In this document: one piece after another, positions 19,829-30,318 of the stretch | How the letters are laid out: each line of letters starts with the position of its first letter | Numbering within the stretch: the first letter of the stretch is position 1 | DNA from: Marchantia polymorpha subsp. ruderalis | Lineage: Eukaryota > Streptophyta > Marchantiopsida > Marchantiales > Marchantiaceae | Direction: 5' to 3' | Assembly (NCBI GenBank): GCA_037833965.1 | Contig: AP031357.1 | Span: 2,562,001 to 2,626,000, forward strand | Length of the DNA stretch: 64,000 nt | The notes under the pieces: model-generated | The model's input: only the letters and a program-made list of their open reading frames with translations | Databases searched by the model: none | What the model was told of the DNA's origin: nothing | Position numbers and translations under genes: made by a program

Positions 19829-20279
19829 TTTCCACGTCTAAATAAAGTAAGTGCCCAAACTGCGTGAGCCGACTCGTAACTACATGACAGGTTGCCAACA
19901 CGATGGCTAACTCCTCCCATCCTGTCGTGTGATAATTTTGTTCCGCCGCCACCAATTCGAGAATAGAAAGCAACTAGATGTCATCCATCCTCCCATTCTT
20001 GTTGAAGTATGCCACCTACTGTTGTACCTGATGCGTCAGTGGCCAACTTGATAAAACGGTGAGGATCATACCACTTGAGAATAGGTGCGTGTAACAAAGC
20101 ATCTTTCAATGCTTGAAAAGCTAACTCTTGAGCTGTTCCCCATCTCTATTTTTGACCTTTCCCTAACATGGAAGTCAAGTCATAAGCTAAACTAGCAAAA
20201 CCTTTCACAAATCTACGATAGAATCTAGTGAGCCCTAGAAAACTCTTCAATTGAGTTTGATTTCAGGTGCTATCCATTT
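19829..20279 (-). pseudogene. Gypsy-1 RNase H, interrupted
   Basis: A frame shifted relative to the RT reads 'LKSFLGLTRFYRRFVKGFAS' and 'FQALKDALLHAPIL', then the RNase H start 'IKLATDASGTTVGGILQQ' (catalytic Asp in ATDAS). After another shift come 'AAEQNYHTTGWEELAIVLA' and 'FGHLLYLDV', where it breaks off at the dispersed repeat. A TAG near 20143 and a TGA near 19986 occur. The second half of RNase H is absent. Confidence 0.8.
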
Positions 20280-21632
20280 CTAAATGGCATCTATCTTCTC
20301 ACTCATCACTTGAATTCCTGTAGCTGTAACTCTATGACCCAAGTAATCTACTTCTGACTTGCCAAATTCACATTTTGAAGCTTTGGCATACAATTGATTG
20401 TCTCTTAAAACTTGAAGTACCTCTTGTAAATGACTTCTATGATCACTCAAAGTTTTGCTATACACCAATATATCATATAGAAAAACAATGATAGATTTAT
20501 CTAGATAAGGGCGAAAGATATCGTTCATCAATCCCATGAATGTAGCTGGTGCATTAGTGAGACCAAAAGGCATCACTAGATACTCAAAGTGTCCATACCT
20601 AGTACGAAAAGCTGTCTTGTGAACATCTTCATCTGCAATTCGAATTTGATTGTAGCCGCTTCTCAAATCTAGCTTGGTGAAGTACTTCGCTCCTTGAAGT
20701 TGATCAAACAAATCATCCATACGAGGTAATGGATATTTTTTTTTCACCATTTGCTGATTCAACCCGCGATAATCGATACATAGTCTCATGGATCCATCCT
20801 TCTTCTTCACAAAGAGTACTGGAGCTCCATAAGGTGAAACACTTGGTTGAATGAATCCCTTGCTCAACATCTCCTCCACTTGAGCTTTGCATTCTTCCAA
20901 TTCGTTTGGAGCCAAACGATATGAAGCTTTGCAAGTTGGTGTACTTCCAGGTATCACCTCAATCTTGTGATCTACTCGCCTCTTTGGTGGTAATCCTGCA
21001 AGTAGATCATCTGGAAAAACATCTTTATACTCTATAAAAATGTCGTTCAAAGACTCCGGGATGTAAGGTTTGTCCGTGGACCCAATATCTTTTATAAGTC
21101 CAAGGAAACATACATCATCTCTAGAAATGGATGCTATACCCATCACAAAGAGGGGTAAATTCCTATTCTGAGATCTAATTCTATCTCCATAGATCTTCCA
21201 TCCACTACTTGTAATCACTTTTCTTCTCCAATCTACCTTCGGATTATATTGTTCCATCCATGGCATTCCAAGGATGACATCATATCGAGCTAAACGAATT
21301 ACTTTCCATTCAATGCCCTCCTTGTATCTACCTATGGATAATTCTACACTCCGTGATAGTGTTTCTATCACTTCAGTTTGCCCGTTTGGCAATTCAACTT
21401 CTTCACTCACGTCCTTCTTCAGCATCAAACCTAACTTCATAGCAACACTCCTTGATAGAAAATTCTCAGTTGCTCCAGGATCAATTAAAACTCTCACCTT
21501 GTGTACTTCCATGAAACCATCAGTGACAATGAGTTGAGCTTGCTTCTTACTCCTTCCATGAGCTCCCAACCATTGCGTTCTTCCAACCTCGCCTTTTCTT
21601 CGCTTTGTAGAACCAGTAAGGCCGCGAGGCAA
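20280..21632 (-). pseudogene. Gypsy-1 protease and reverse transcriptase
   Basis: A 450-codon open frame. The N-terminal third is the aspartic protease ('[19 protein letters not shown]', with DPGA where DSGA/DTGA is usual; '[11 protein letters not shown]' is its C-terminal strand). The RT follows: '[15 protein letters not shown]', '[20 protein letters not shown]', '[20 protein letters not shown]', '[15 protein letters not shown]'. The active-site box reads 'FLYDILVYS' (20472-20477 encodes YD) where the family has FxDD, so the first catalytic Asp is Tyr. The frame ends at TAG just after 'SEKIDAI', and RNase H continues in another frame. It would copy element RNA into DNA; this copy should be inactive. 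Confidence 0.93.
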
Positions 21633-21699
21633 GATGACTGGTGATCTTCGTTTCTCGAAACTGCTTCCTCCACCTCTTCATACTCTATCCCCTCCATAT

Positions 21700-22788
21700 T
21701 GTTGAACGGTCATCGCTGCATGGGCCGTCCTCCTTGTTGTGTCGGCCAAACTTGGCTATGTGACCCATTTGTCCACATGCATAGCATTGACGATTGTCAC
21801 GAACTCCAGCTCCTCCTTGAACCATTCCGTTATTTGCATAAACTTCTTGCAAATTTGGAACTCCTCATCGCCGAATCTCACCTCCAAATCTTGGTGGTGG
21901 TCCTCTTGTTGGTGCAAAACCTTCTCTACGTCAAAGGTTTCCCAACTCCATCGGTGTTGGACCAGATGAATCTCAAAAATTGCTCACTGGTTCACTGTGT
22001 GTGACACTAAAAGCACCTGAAATTCGTTGAGCAATTGCGATTGCTTCATTCACAGTAGATGGATTGCTTACCATCACCTCCTTTCGAATTCGATACTTGA
22101 AACCTCGTTTGAACACGTCCAAGGCTTCAGCTCCACTCATATCCATGATAGATACTTGAAGATCACAAAATTCTTCAATATACTCATGAATACCTCCTTT
22201 CTGCTTCAGATCCCACAACTTCATTCTTGTCGTTTGAAGAGAATTCACCGCTTGAAAATTTTGCAGAATTCCTTCCTGCATTCCACTCCACGAAATGGTA
22301 GCACCTCGTTCTGAAAGCATTCTCTTCCATGTTGTATACCATGTGAGAGCCTTATTCGTAAGATAAGATCTCATGAACATTCCTACAATATAATCAGAAA
22401 CATGAAAATGGGATAAATGAATATTCATCCTCATAATCCATCCCTCTAACACTCCCATTGCTCTACTCTCTTTGTAAGCTTTCACCTTACAGGATTTTCC
22501 CATTCGAAGCAAAAGATTTGCTTGATCTTCAATATCTTGAAGACGTCTCCTATTTGCCTCTGTTGCATCAATAGGAGTTGAATCTGGCTAAACTTGGGAA
22601 GCTTGAACTTGATGTTCAACTTCCATCTCTCCAACTCTCTCTCTCTCTACTTTCTCACTCTCCAATGCGAAGATTTTATCTTCCATGGCTTGTTGCTTGG
22701 TGTGCCCATCTACTATCGCTTTTCTCAACTCCTTCATCTCTGCCATGATTGCATTGAGAACCTCACCCATATCAATTGATGTCCCCAT
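21700..22788 (-). pseudogene. Gypsy-1 gag
   Basis: One frame runs from ATG 22788. The N-terminal part, down to TAG 22588-22590, is a charged helix ('MAEMKELRKAIVDGHTKQQA'). The main part (22512-21973) is a retrotransposon gag core ('ALTWYTTWKRMLSERGATIS', 'VNSLQTTRMKLWDLKQKGGI', 'IAIAQRISGAF'). TGA at 21973-21975 and further stops follow. A CCHC knuckle ('CYACGQMGHIAKF', about 21745-21790) has lost its last Cys to Phe. It formed the particle shell; it is not functional as it stands. Confidence 0.88.
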
Positions 22789-23390
22789 GCTTTCTCACAC
22801 TCACTCTAATACAAAGTGAGTATAATCACTATGTGACCTCTCAACAAAGGAGTCACAAAAGATGCAGGTGATTCTATCACAGCTCTATAGTACTCCTCTC
22901 CATAATTCCTCACAAGAAAATCTCTCCATATACTCTTCTGTCTATATACTAATATAATCTCTACATAAGTGCTGAATTGAACTGGGACAGGTGGTTCGCG
23001 ATTCAAATCCATGAAACATTCAGTATAGAATGTATATAGTACAATCCCAAGTCTTTCCATAAGTAACTATTGAAGGAATCAGTGGCACTCTTGACTCCAT
23101 CACTCTAGTCATAAAATCTGCAACCCAACAAGCCACAAGGTACATCCAAAAATGATGTTTCTCCATGCAACGAAGGTGAATATCGAATAGGTTAGGAATT
23201 GGCCAGTGCGGTACTGAATTTGTGTCAATCCCATCCATATCTGCAAAACCACAATTTCCCTCCTTCCACCTCTCTCTACATGCAGATGAATGACCTCTGC
23301 CAGCCTCTATACACTCTCAAGACTACATTTCATCATCAATCACTTGCTATTCCATGAGGGGTAATCCTTACTCAAGGAAAAAGCAAGGTC
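22789..23390 (-). other. Gypsy-1 untranslated leader
   Basis: About 600 bp between the primer-binding site and the gag ATG, without a conserved frame. This is the expected position of the leader and packaging region. Confidence 0.7.
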
Positions 23391-23402
23391 GGTCTGATAC
23401 CA
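23391..23402 (-). other. Primer-binding site of Gypsy-1
   Basis: The minus strand reads TGGTATCAGACC one base inside the 5' LTR. It matches the initiator tRNA-Met type site for its first ten bases. Confidence 0.88.
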
Positions 23403-23403
23403 T

Positions 23404-23823
23404 TGTAACGCTATGGTGTAGAAAGAAGCTCACTCAAAGATAGAAAAGTAAACTCTGAAGATGAGAGATCCTAACAATGGTTCTCCTCTCCCTTATATAG
23501 CTCTCACCAACAAGTACAAGATGATAAGATCTAATCCCCACCATCCATCCCACTCCTAGTGGATGGATGACGTGGCGGATAACCCTAACAAGCACATGGA
23601 TCGTTGACGTGACGCACCCAACTAACACACTAACTAACACACTCAATCCTTACCTACAAGCACACGGATTGCTGACGTGACACTGTCAACTAACACATCC
23701 ACTGTGTACCTACCAAGTGCGCGGATCGCTGACGTGGCAGCTATGACTTGTGCACACTAAAGTATCTACATCAATATTTAGAGTAACCTTTACTTTATGT
23801 CTAACTAACTAAAGATGGTTACA
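23404..23823 (-). repeat. 5' LTR of Gypsy-1 with promoter
   Basis: A 420-bp LTR with TGTAAC..GTTACA ends. On the minus strand a TATA box CTATATAAGG lies at about 23491-23500 and is well placed to drive the element. Several TGACGT(G/C) motifs (bZIP/ABRE-like cores) lie on the other strand within repeated blocks. It is followed by the AACAC target-site duplication at 23824-23828. Confidence 0.93.
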
Positions 23824-26190
23824 AACACGTTAAAAAATTCCTAGCACTCGGACGCTATCAACGTTGAGCATTACCTCGATGGTTAGGATGACTATAGTAA
23901 AGTTGGCTTTGAAGAGTGTAACAACATGTCTTTTGACTCTGATCTTATTACTCCAAGGAATGATGATGATGTTGTTTTATTCTCATTTCTCAATCAAGTA
24001 GAATAATATAAATCTCGGATTCTTATAGTGGAGCTTCGTCGCATTTGACCAGGCATAGTTTTTTGCTTTCTGAAATTGAGAAATAAACCAAACATGTTTC
24101 AGTTAGAACCTCAGATAACCAAGTCCTTTCCGTATGTGAAAAAGGCTTTCTAACCTTAAATAATAATAAAATTTCCGATGTTTTTTAATGTTTATAGTGT
24201 TAATCGAAACCTACTTTTTGTAGTTCACCTCATTGATTTGGATTATATAGTCTTGTTCAACTCTGAAAATTGCAATGTATTTGATAAAGAAAATCCACAT
24301 ATGCTACTCCTTCACGATGAACAAGATCCACATAATAGTTTTTACAAGCTTTCCAAGACAAATGGTTTGCTTATGACTCCCCTCACAACATCATCTCCTA
24401 CTCAATTAATCAAGTCTACTGACGTTTGGAATATTGAAGGCCTTCAATACAATTTGCAGACGTAACGCAAGAAGAGCTTTGACATTGACGCATGGGGCAT
24501 GCAAACTATCAAAAACTTCATTTGATGGCTGCCAAGAAATCAACTGCATGCATTGCTCAAATTTGTCACATCAAGTCTCTTTGTACAACTTGTTTCAGGG
24601 CCAAAAAAAGTAGGGACCAAGTGTCAAATCACTCTCACACACAAACCACGCTACCATAATAACAACTTCATTTTGACCTCTGTGGATCTCTTCCTTGTGT
24701 TTCACTTATCAAGTTATCTTGATGTTGAACAATGATTTCACTAGATACACCTAAATCTACTTTCTAAAACAAAAGACTAGACTCTACAATAGTTTCAAGA
24801 ATTCAAGATCTTGATGGATAATAACTTCAATACAAATATTGTTGCTATATGAACAGATCGGGGAGGAGAATATCTCTCGAATGCATATCATGACTTTAGT
24901 GTCCAATCAGGTATTAAACACGATCTCACATATGCTTTTACCCACGCCAAAATGGCATTTTTGAGCAGAATAATACAATCGTACTTGAAATGACTTGTAG
25001 TGTGTTATTATATGCTCAATTGTTTAAGCCTCTCTAGGAAGAGTCAACTAGAACAACACTCTATATACTGAATCAGCTTTCTACTAAAGCCGTTCAGATG
25101 TCCACTCCATTTCAAAGTTTAATTGGTCTTATTTCCAATCTCTAACATTTGAGAGTTTTTGAATGTACTGCTGGTCATCGGCCTTACCATTTGCTTCACC
25201 GATCTTCCTCAGTTGAGTCTCTGTGGTACTCTGAAGATCCACAGTCAGCATCCGCAAATCGAGCTGATCCAAACCTAATACGGGCCCACTGCACTTGCAT
25301 CAACAAAACATTACAGAAAAAATCTCCCATTTGACCAATTCAATATTCTATGATCTTGGAAACCGCCCTCTTACTCGAAGGATTATATTAGTTACTAAAC
25401 CGAAGTGCTTAATAATGCACTAGAATGTCACGATGTAAGAATTATTGATTATTTGAGCACCAAGCTTACATTCGATCGGGCAATCAATATTTGTGAATGA
25501 TATGCATCAATGATTGACGATTTAAATTCTATCAACAAAAATGACACTTGGACTTTAGTTCTACTATCATCCGAGGTGAAAGAAATCACTTGCAAATGAG
25601 TTTTCCAGATGAAGAAATCACAAGAAAATTCTGCATCACAACTCAAGTTTCACCTAGTGGCACAAGGCTTTCAGGAAAAAAAGGTATGAATTATTCTAAC
25701 ACCTTTGTTCCTGTAGTAAAATGGTCGACAGGAAGGAGAATTTTAGCCATAGTTTGCTCTTCTAGGTGACATATTACGCATCTCGATGTAAAAACTCACT
25801 TTTTGAATGGCATTATTACTGAGGACGTATATGTACACCAACCCCCTAGATTTGCAAAAATTGGCGTTGAGAATTTTGTGTGTAAGCTAAATAAAAGTCT
25901 TTACGGGCTAAGGCAGTCTAAGGCATGGTATGAATGCATAGATTAATAGTTACGTTGAGCAGGATGAACTCATAGCAACTCTAAACCAAACCTCTACATC
26001 CTCAAGGAGTACTATTTCATTGTTCTATTGATGTTGTATGTTGATGACATGTATATCATTGATAACAATCTAGAATTTTTGAAATTAAGTCTGATCTTAT
26101 GAGTCAATACGAAATGAGCGATCTGAGAGATCTTAAAAGATATTTAAAAGTAAAATTTGTTAAAAGTCAGTTATGATTTTTTCATGAGCA
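23824..26190 (+). pseudogene. Copia-1 pol remnant (integrase and reverse transcriptase)
   Basis: This is the 3' continuation of the element whose gag lies at 7170-7540. In order: a protease/linker remnant; a GAG-pre-integrase-like segment (24178-24465, ending 'QLIKSTDVWN'); an integrase zinc-finger tail ('SLCTTCFRAKKSRDQ', about 24570-24625); an integrase core piece ('HDFSVQSGIKHDLTYAFTHA', about 24885-24955). Reverse transcriptase follows: 'LVAQGFQEKKGMNYSNTFVP' (about 25655-25715), 'HLDVKTHFLNGIITEDVYVH' (about 25780-25840), 'KLNKSLYGLRQSKAWYE' and the catalytic 'YVDD' at 26037-26048. Stops and frameshifts are dense. It is the most decayed, and by position the oldest, element of the nest. 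No 3' LTR was found. Confidence 0.82.
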
Positions 26191-26990
26191 TTCGGATGCA
26201 ATGTCTGCAACCTTCAGGCCGACTCTCAATTAGTTTTACCTCAGATGGCTTTGCGGTAGCTCATCATGGTTCTAGAAGACTATGATTCTTGCTCATACTC
26301 ATAGCCCAAACACCCTCTCACACAATACCTCAATGTATCACTCTCACTCACACACACATCAACACTCTAAGGTACTGAAAATTGTCACTCTTTCATATAT
26401 GAAACAAATTTCTACATATGAACTCTCCAAACTTGCTTGAGAGGTGCTACTTTACCTCTCTATTTATAATCCTTGAGATATTATCAAAGTAACATGTGGT
26501 AATTTCTCCTAACTCACTTTTCTCTAGATAGGTTTGACACACCCACTATATGTGGCAACATGTCATTGGCCTACCGAAACCTTGTAGAAGTTTCCAAAAT
26601 CCAAGTTTGAAGTGGCGATATGCCATTAGAAACTTTAAAACTTCTAGAAGCTTCCTGGTCACTAAGTCAACATTAGATTTAGTGTATACAATCATCTTTC
26701 ATACATCTAGTCAAACCAATCAAATCCAAGCTTATAGTCAAAAGTCTAATATCTTGGAATCTAGACCTTTGTAAAAGACAAAATAGAAATGCTCACCCCA
26801 ATCTTCTAGAACTTTGCCTATTATTTTGCCAAATATAAACATTATAGCTAAACTTAATCATGACTATATTAACTTAGTTATAATTAACTAATTTAGTCAT
26901 AACTAGCTAGACTTAGCTATGTCTTGGCTAATCATCATTAATCACTTGGCTACTTCTACAACTTAGTACATGTGCAACATCCGGTTCACA
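26191..26990. other. AT-rich spacer, possibly a degenerate LTR
   Basis: No reading frame has recognisable content. On the minus strand a TATA-like box TATAAATAGAGAGG lies near 26452-26466, and a TGTTGCACATG sequence reading from 26979 could be an LTR start. I found no partner copy or target duplication, so this is only a suggestion. Confidence 0.3.
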
Positions 26991-27239
26991 TGTCAGAGAT
27001 TTGATTATTTCTCGATTCAAGCGAGTAAAGTGTACGTGGTTTTTGAGGAGGGAAAAAAAAATTGTTTGACAAGAGGAAGGAGGTGAAGATTTCATTGTGT
27101 GAATTTGTGGTTGGAGTGGTGATAACTTACGTGATTGACTGATTTTTAGCGTAAAATTTCATCCCTGTTACTAGCTCTTTATATCGGATGAGAAGGAGTG
27201 GGAAGGAGTGATGATGTACTCAAAAGGAAATACTCAAAT

Positions 27240-27966
27240 TGGTTCAAAAAATCTTGAAGATCTTGATGAACTTCGACAAGAATTTAAGTTACAAACTATT
27301 CAGCTCACTTTTGCTCATACTTAGATACAGGAGTTGAAAGCTTCACATGAAGCCATGATGATAGAAATGCAAGAGAGTTTAAGTATGATGCTTCATATTT
27401 TCAAAACCCTCATGGATGTCCAGATCAAGACCACATCATTAGCAACTGTTCCTAGTAGCCCAGGATTACATGAAATTTTAGACCTATAGAGTTGAAAATC
27501 AAGTCGTATGACGAGTCTACAAAGATTGCACATATTTATTTTTGACAAGAACAAGAGATTGAAAATGCAAATCAATATTTCCGTAGGAAGAATGTTAAAA
27601 TATCTTTTGTAACCACAAACAGAAAACGAAGATGTGAAAGGTTTTGTCACTAGATTATTAGTTGATACACTACATGTTCACAATCCAAACTTAGACCAGG
27701 CTTTTTGTATCAGAAAAACCGGCACACAATCTCGGACCATTCTTGTTAAGCTTGTCAATCAACCTCAACGTGATATGATCATGGTCAACAAATCTATTCT
27801 CAAAGCACAAAAAATATGGTTGGATTCCAACCTTACTCCATTACAAGTGAAAGCTAGAAGAAATGAACTTGAAAAGTTCAAGGAGTCTCAAATGTTAGGT
27901 TTTGTTGCTTATTTGTGCAATGGTAGAGCTATTGTTACCCAGAAGAGAAGAGAATCATCTACTTAG
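27240..27966 (+). pseudogene. LINE ORF1-like protein
   Basis: The first part (about 27240-27480) encodes a coiled coil ('LEDLDELRQEF', 'ASHEAMMIEMQESLSMMLHI') with stops. The open part, 27634-27966, reads 'GFVTRLLVDTLHV', 'CIRKTGTQSRTILVKLVNQP' and 'KIWLDSNLTPLQVKARRNEL'. This is the RNA-binding (RRM/C-terminal) part of L1-type ORF1 proteins, including the 'LTPxQxxxR' close. Such proteins coat LINE RNA. ORF2 pieces lie just downstream on the same strand. Confidence 0.65.
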
Positions 27967-28179
27967 CAATCCAGTTTGTTGAGGATGTTGGTGTGAAATA
28001 TTTAAGTATTGTCATCATCAAAGTACTTGAGTGTCAATTCAATCTTGGAGAAGGGAGACATCATCATTATCGTGGAGACTTGGGAACACGAGAGTAACAC
28101 TATTGCTCAACTGCAAGGATTCACTTTGATGATGTCAACATGAAACCATAGAAGACAACACGCGAAAAGGTGCATGAAG

Positions 28180-28750
28180 GTATTGCTACTTTCATCAGAT
28201 CTAAATTTATATTTGTCATTCATTTATATCGAAAGTCATATATCATTGGTTTCGTCTTGTGGTTATAGTATCTCATTGCTATCTCGCAATCTGTTCTTTT
28301 GTGCCATCATCCATGTCTAACGACTCCACACATTTTTGCAACCAAAATCAACCATTTCATCGACTCATTAGAGATATACTCAAATATCAAAGCAAAAGAA
28401 ATGTCCTTCTAGCTAGGGACTTCAAAGCTCGCATACGTTTTATCTAATTCACTCAATTCAGTAGCTCTTTAACCTCTTCTACTTTGAAAGAAATTGACGA
28501 TAGTCAATGATCTAGATTCTCTTCTGATCCTTCTACAAATTCTTTGACGGAACATTTTTTGATTTTTGGAGCCACTTATAACTTGAAAGTACTTAATGGA
28601 ATCTCACACTTTTCCAACTTTCAATCCAATACATGTTTTTACTCTTCCGATGCTAGCACAATAGATTTTCTTCTATCCTCCTCTGTTAGTAGTTATCTTA
28701 TCTCTACTTTCAAAGTTCTTGAACCTCAACAGGAGTAGTATCATGCACCT
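28180..28750 (+). pseudogene. LINE ORF2 endonuclease remnant
   Basis: Several plus-strand frames together resemble an APE-type endonuclease. 'NVLLARDFKARI' matches the GDFNAR box with two changes. 'FLIFGATYNLKVLNG' and 'STIDFLLSSS' (the 'IDYILVS' region) follow. The closing 'EYHAPLL' corresponds to SDHAPL. At least three stops break the frame. The nuclease would nick target DNA to prime reverse transcription. Confidence 0.6.
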
Positions 28751-29039
28751 CTCTTGTTTACCGTATCAATATAAAAAACGATTACTTCCACATTCAACCA
28801 ACCTATTCTATCTTTTCCTAAATTTTGCTTATTACCTTGTAAAAGAAATCTTTATGCTACACATGTACAAGATCACCTGAAACACACTAATTTGAGTGAA
28901 GACCCAATTTGGAATTCATAGATTTATTCAAAAACGCTGCATCTAAGTTTTATCTATGGCATAGCATGGAAAGACTAGAGGTTTTTTTATCCCAATCTTA
29001 CTCAATTACAAGTGGAAGCTAGGAAAAAGTAACTTGAAA

Positions 29040-29960
29040 AGGTCAAGTTTCAAGTCTCTCCAACTTTACTTGTATAGAAAGGTTGTTAAACGAAAGTGAG
29101 AATGTAGGTATCAAGCTTGGAGACTTTATTATCAAAGCTCTATTGTATGCAAATGATATCGTCTTACTAGCATGTGATGCTACTAGTTTACAAAAACATC
29201 TTGACACATTAGCAAACTTCTGTATTGAAAATGAGATGGAGGTCAACTTGGAAAAATAAAAAATATCATATTCGTCACATCCAAAAAAAATTTCTGTTAC
29301 AAAGAAATAGAGTCAAAAGAATTGAAGGGTTACAAATACTTAGGCATTGATTTTTCTTTCGATTACAGTTGGGCACATTGTGTGCAAAAGAAAGTAGAAG
29401 CTGGTTACAAAGCTCTCTATTCACTCTTAAATAGATGTAGTTGAGTACATCTTGTATGCTCGGACATTCGAAAGTTTTATTCAAGATTCCAATGTTGCCA
29501 ATGATTTTATAGGGGATCAAATTATAAAGTACTGGTTGTAAAAAGACAGTATGGAAGCGTTTGGAGCAGATTTAGAAGATATTCTTTCAAGAAGAACTCA
29601 GGGTGAAAAACCAAACCCACTATGGCATTCTCATGGCGGAAACAGGTTTTCTTACTATTGAGGCTGAAGCTCTATATTCGAACATCAATTACATTGCACT
29701 GATCAAATCTCTTAGTATTTCTTGACTTCCTCATCAAGCTTTACAAAACACACTTTCCAAAGGATGGTTTTGAGATGTGGTGGGTTGGTAGTCAAAATGG
29801 AATGTGGAGTAACGACATTGCTACATGCAACCATTGGCACTTCGCAAATATCTACATGCAAAAACTCTCAACAATTTTTGGAGCACCAAAATGGAGTTCT
29901 ACAGAATTCATGTAAAATCTATGGTTGTTTATTGTCAATAAGTTAATTTTCTTCCTAGGA
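29040..29960 (+). pseudogene. LINE ORF2 reverse transcriptase remnant
   Basis: The plus strand reads 'GIKLGDFIIKALLYANDIVL' followed by 'DATSLQKHLDTLANFCIENE' and 'MEVNLEK' (about 29110-29260). This is the non-LTR RT active site with YADD changed to YAND. Beyond 29260, frames with many stops keep traces of the post-RT region. A poly(A)-like 3' end was not recognised; the element probably ends near 30.3 kb. Confidence 0.75.
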
Positions 29961-30318
29961 ATTTTACTTTTTTTACTTTATATTATTGCACAACATAGAA
30001 CGGATCTCAAAATTTACAGATGGATTGAGGAAAGACAGGCACATTGACAGAAGTGAACGAGTCTGAAGTGTATGTGATAGCAACACAAAGGACGAAGAGC
30101 ATGTGTGATTAATTTGTATTATATATTGATATTATACTCGCCTTTTAGTATTTAGGTGGCTATATGTAGTAGCTCTACTGCTCCCATAAGGGGTTCTCCC
30201 ATGATTTGTTTTGTGTTTTTTAGACTTTTGACCCTTGGGCTTGATTAATTACCATTATTCGTTCACTTCACTAATGTTTCAGCGAACCTGATTTAAGATC
30301 AGGGCATTTCCAACATCT

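Larger units (their letters stand above)
11160..23823 (-). mobile_element. Gypsy-1: minus-strand chromodomain Ty3/Gypsy element with foreign insert
   Basis: The element has paired 416/420-bp LTRs, a perfect AACAC target-site duplication, an initiator-Met-type primer-binding site (TGGTATCAGACC on the minus strand, 23391-23402) and a polypurine tract (11576-11592). Gene order read right to left is gag, protease, RT, RNase H, [foreign block], integrase and chromodomain. This is the order of plant chromoviruses. The ~7-kb block at about 12757-19828 is foreign and replaces the end of RNase H and the start of integrase. Stops and frameshifts occur in gag, RT-RNase H and integrase. Confidence 0.93.

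Noticed and set aside
26270..26985. A solo LTR suggested by a TATA box and a TGTTG start on the minus strand.
   Set aside because: No convincing CA end, no target duplication and no second copy in the window.
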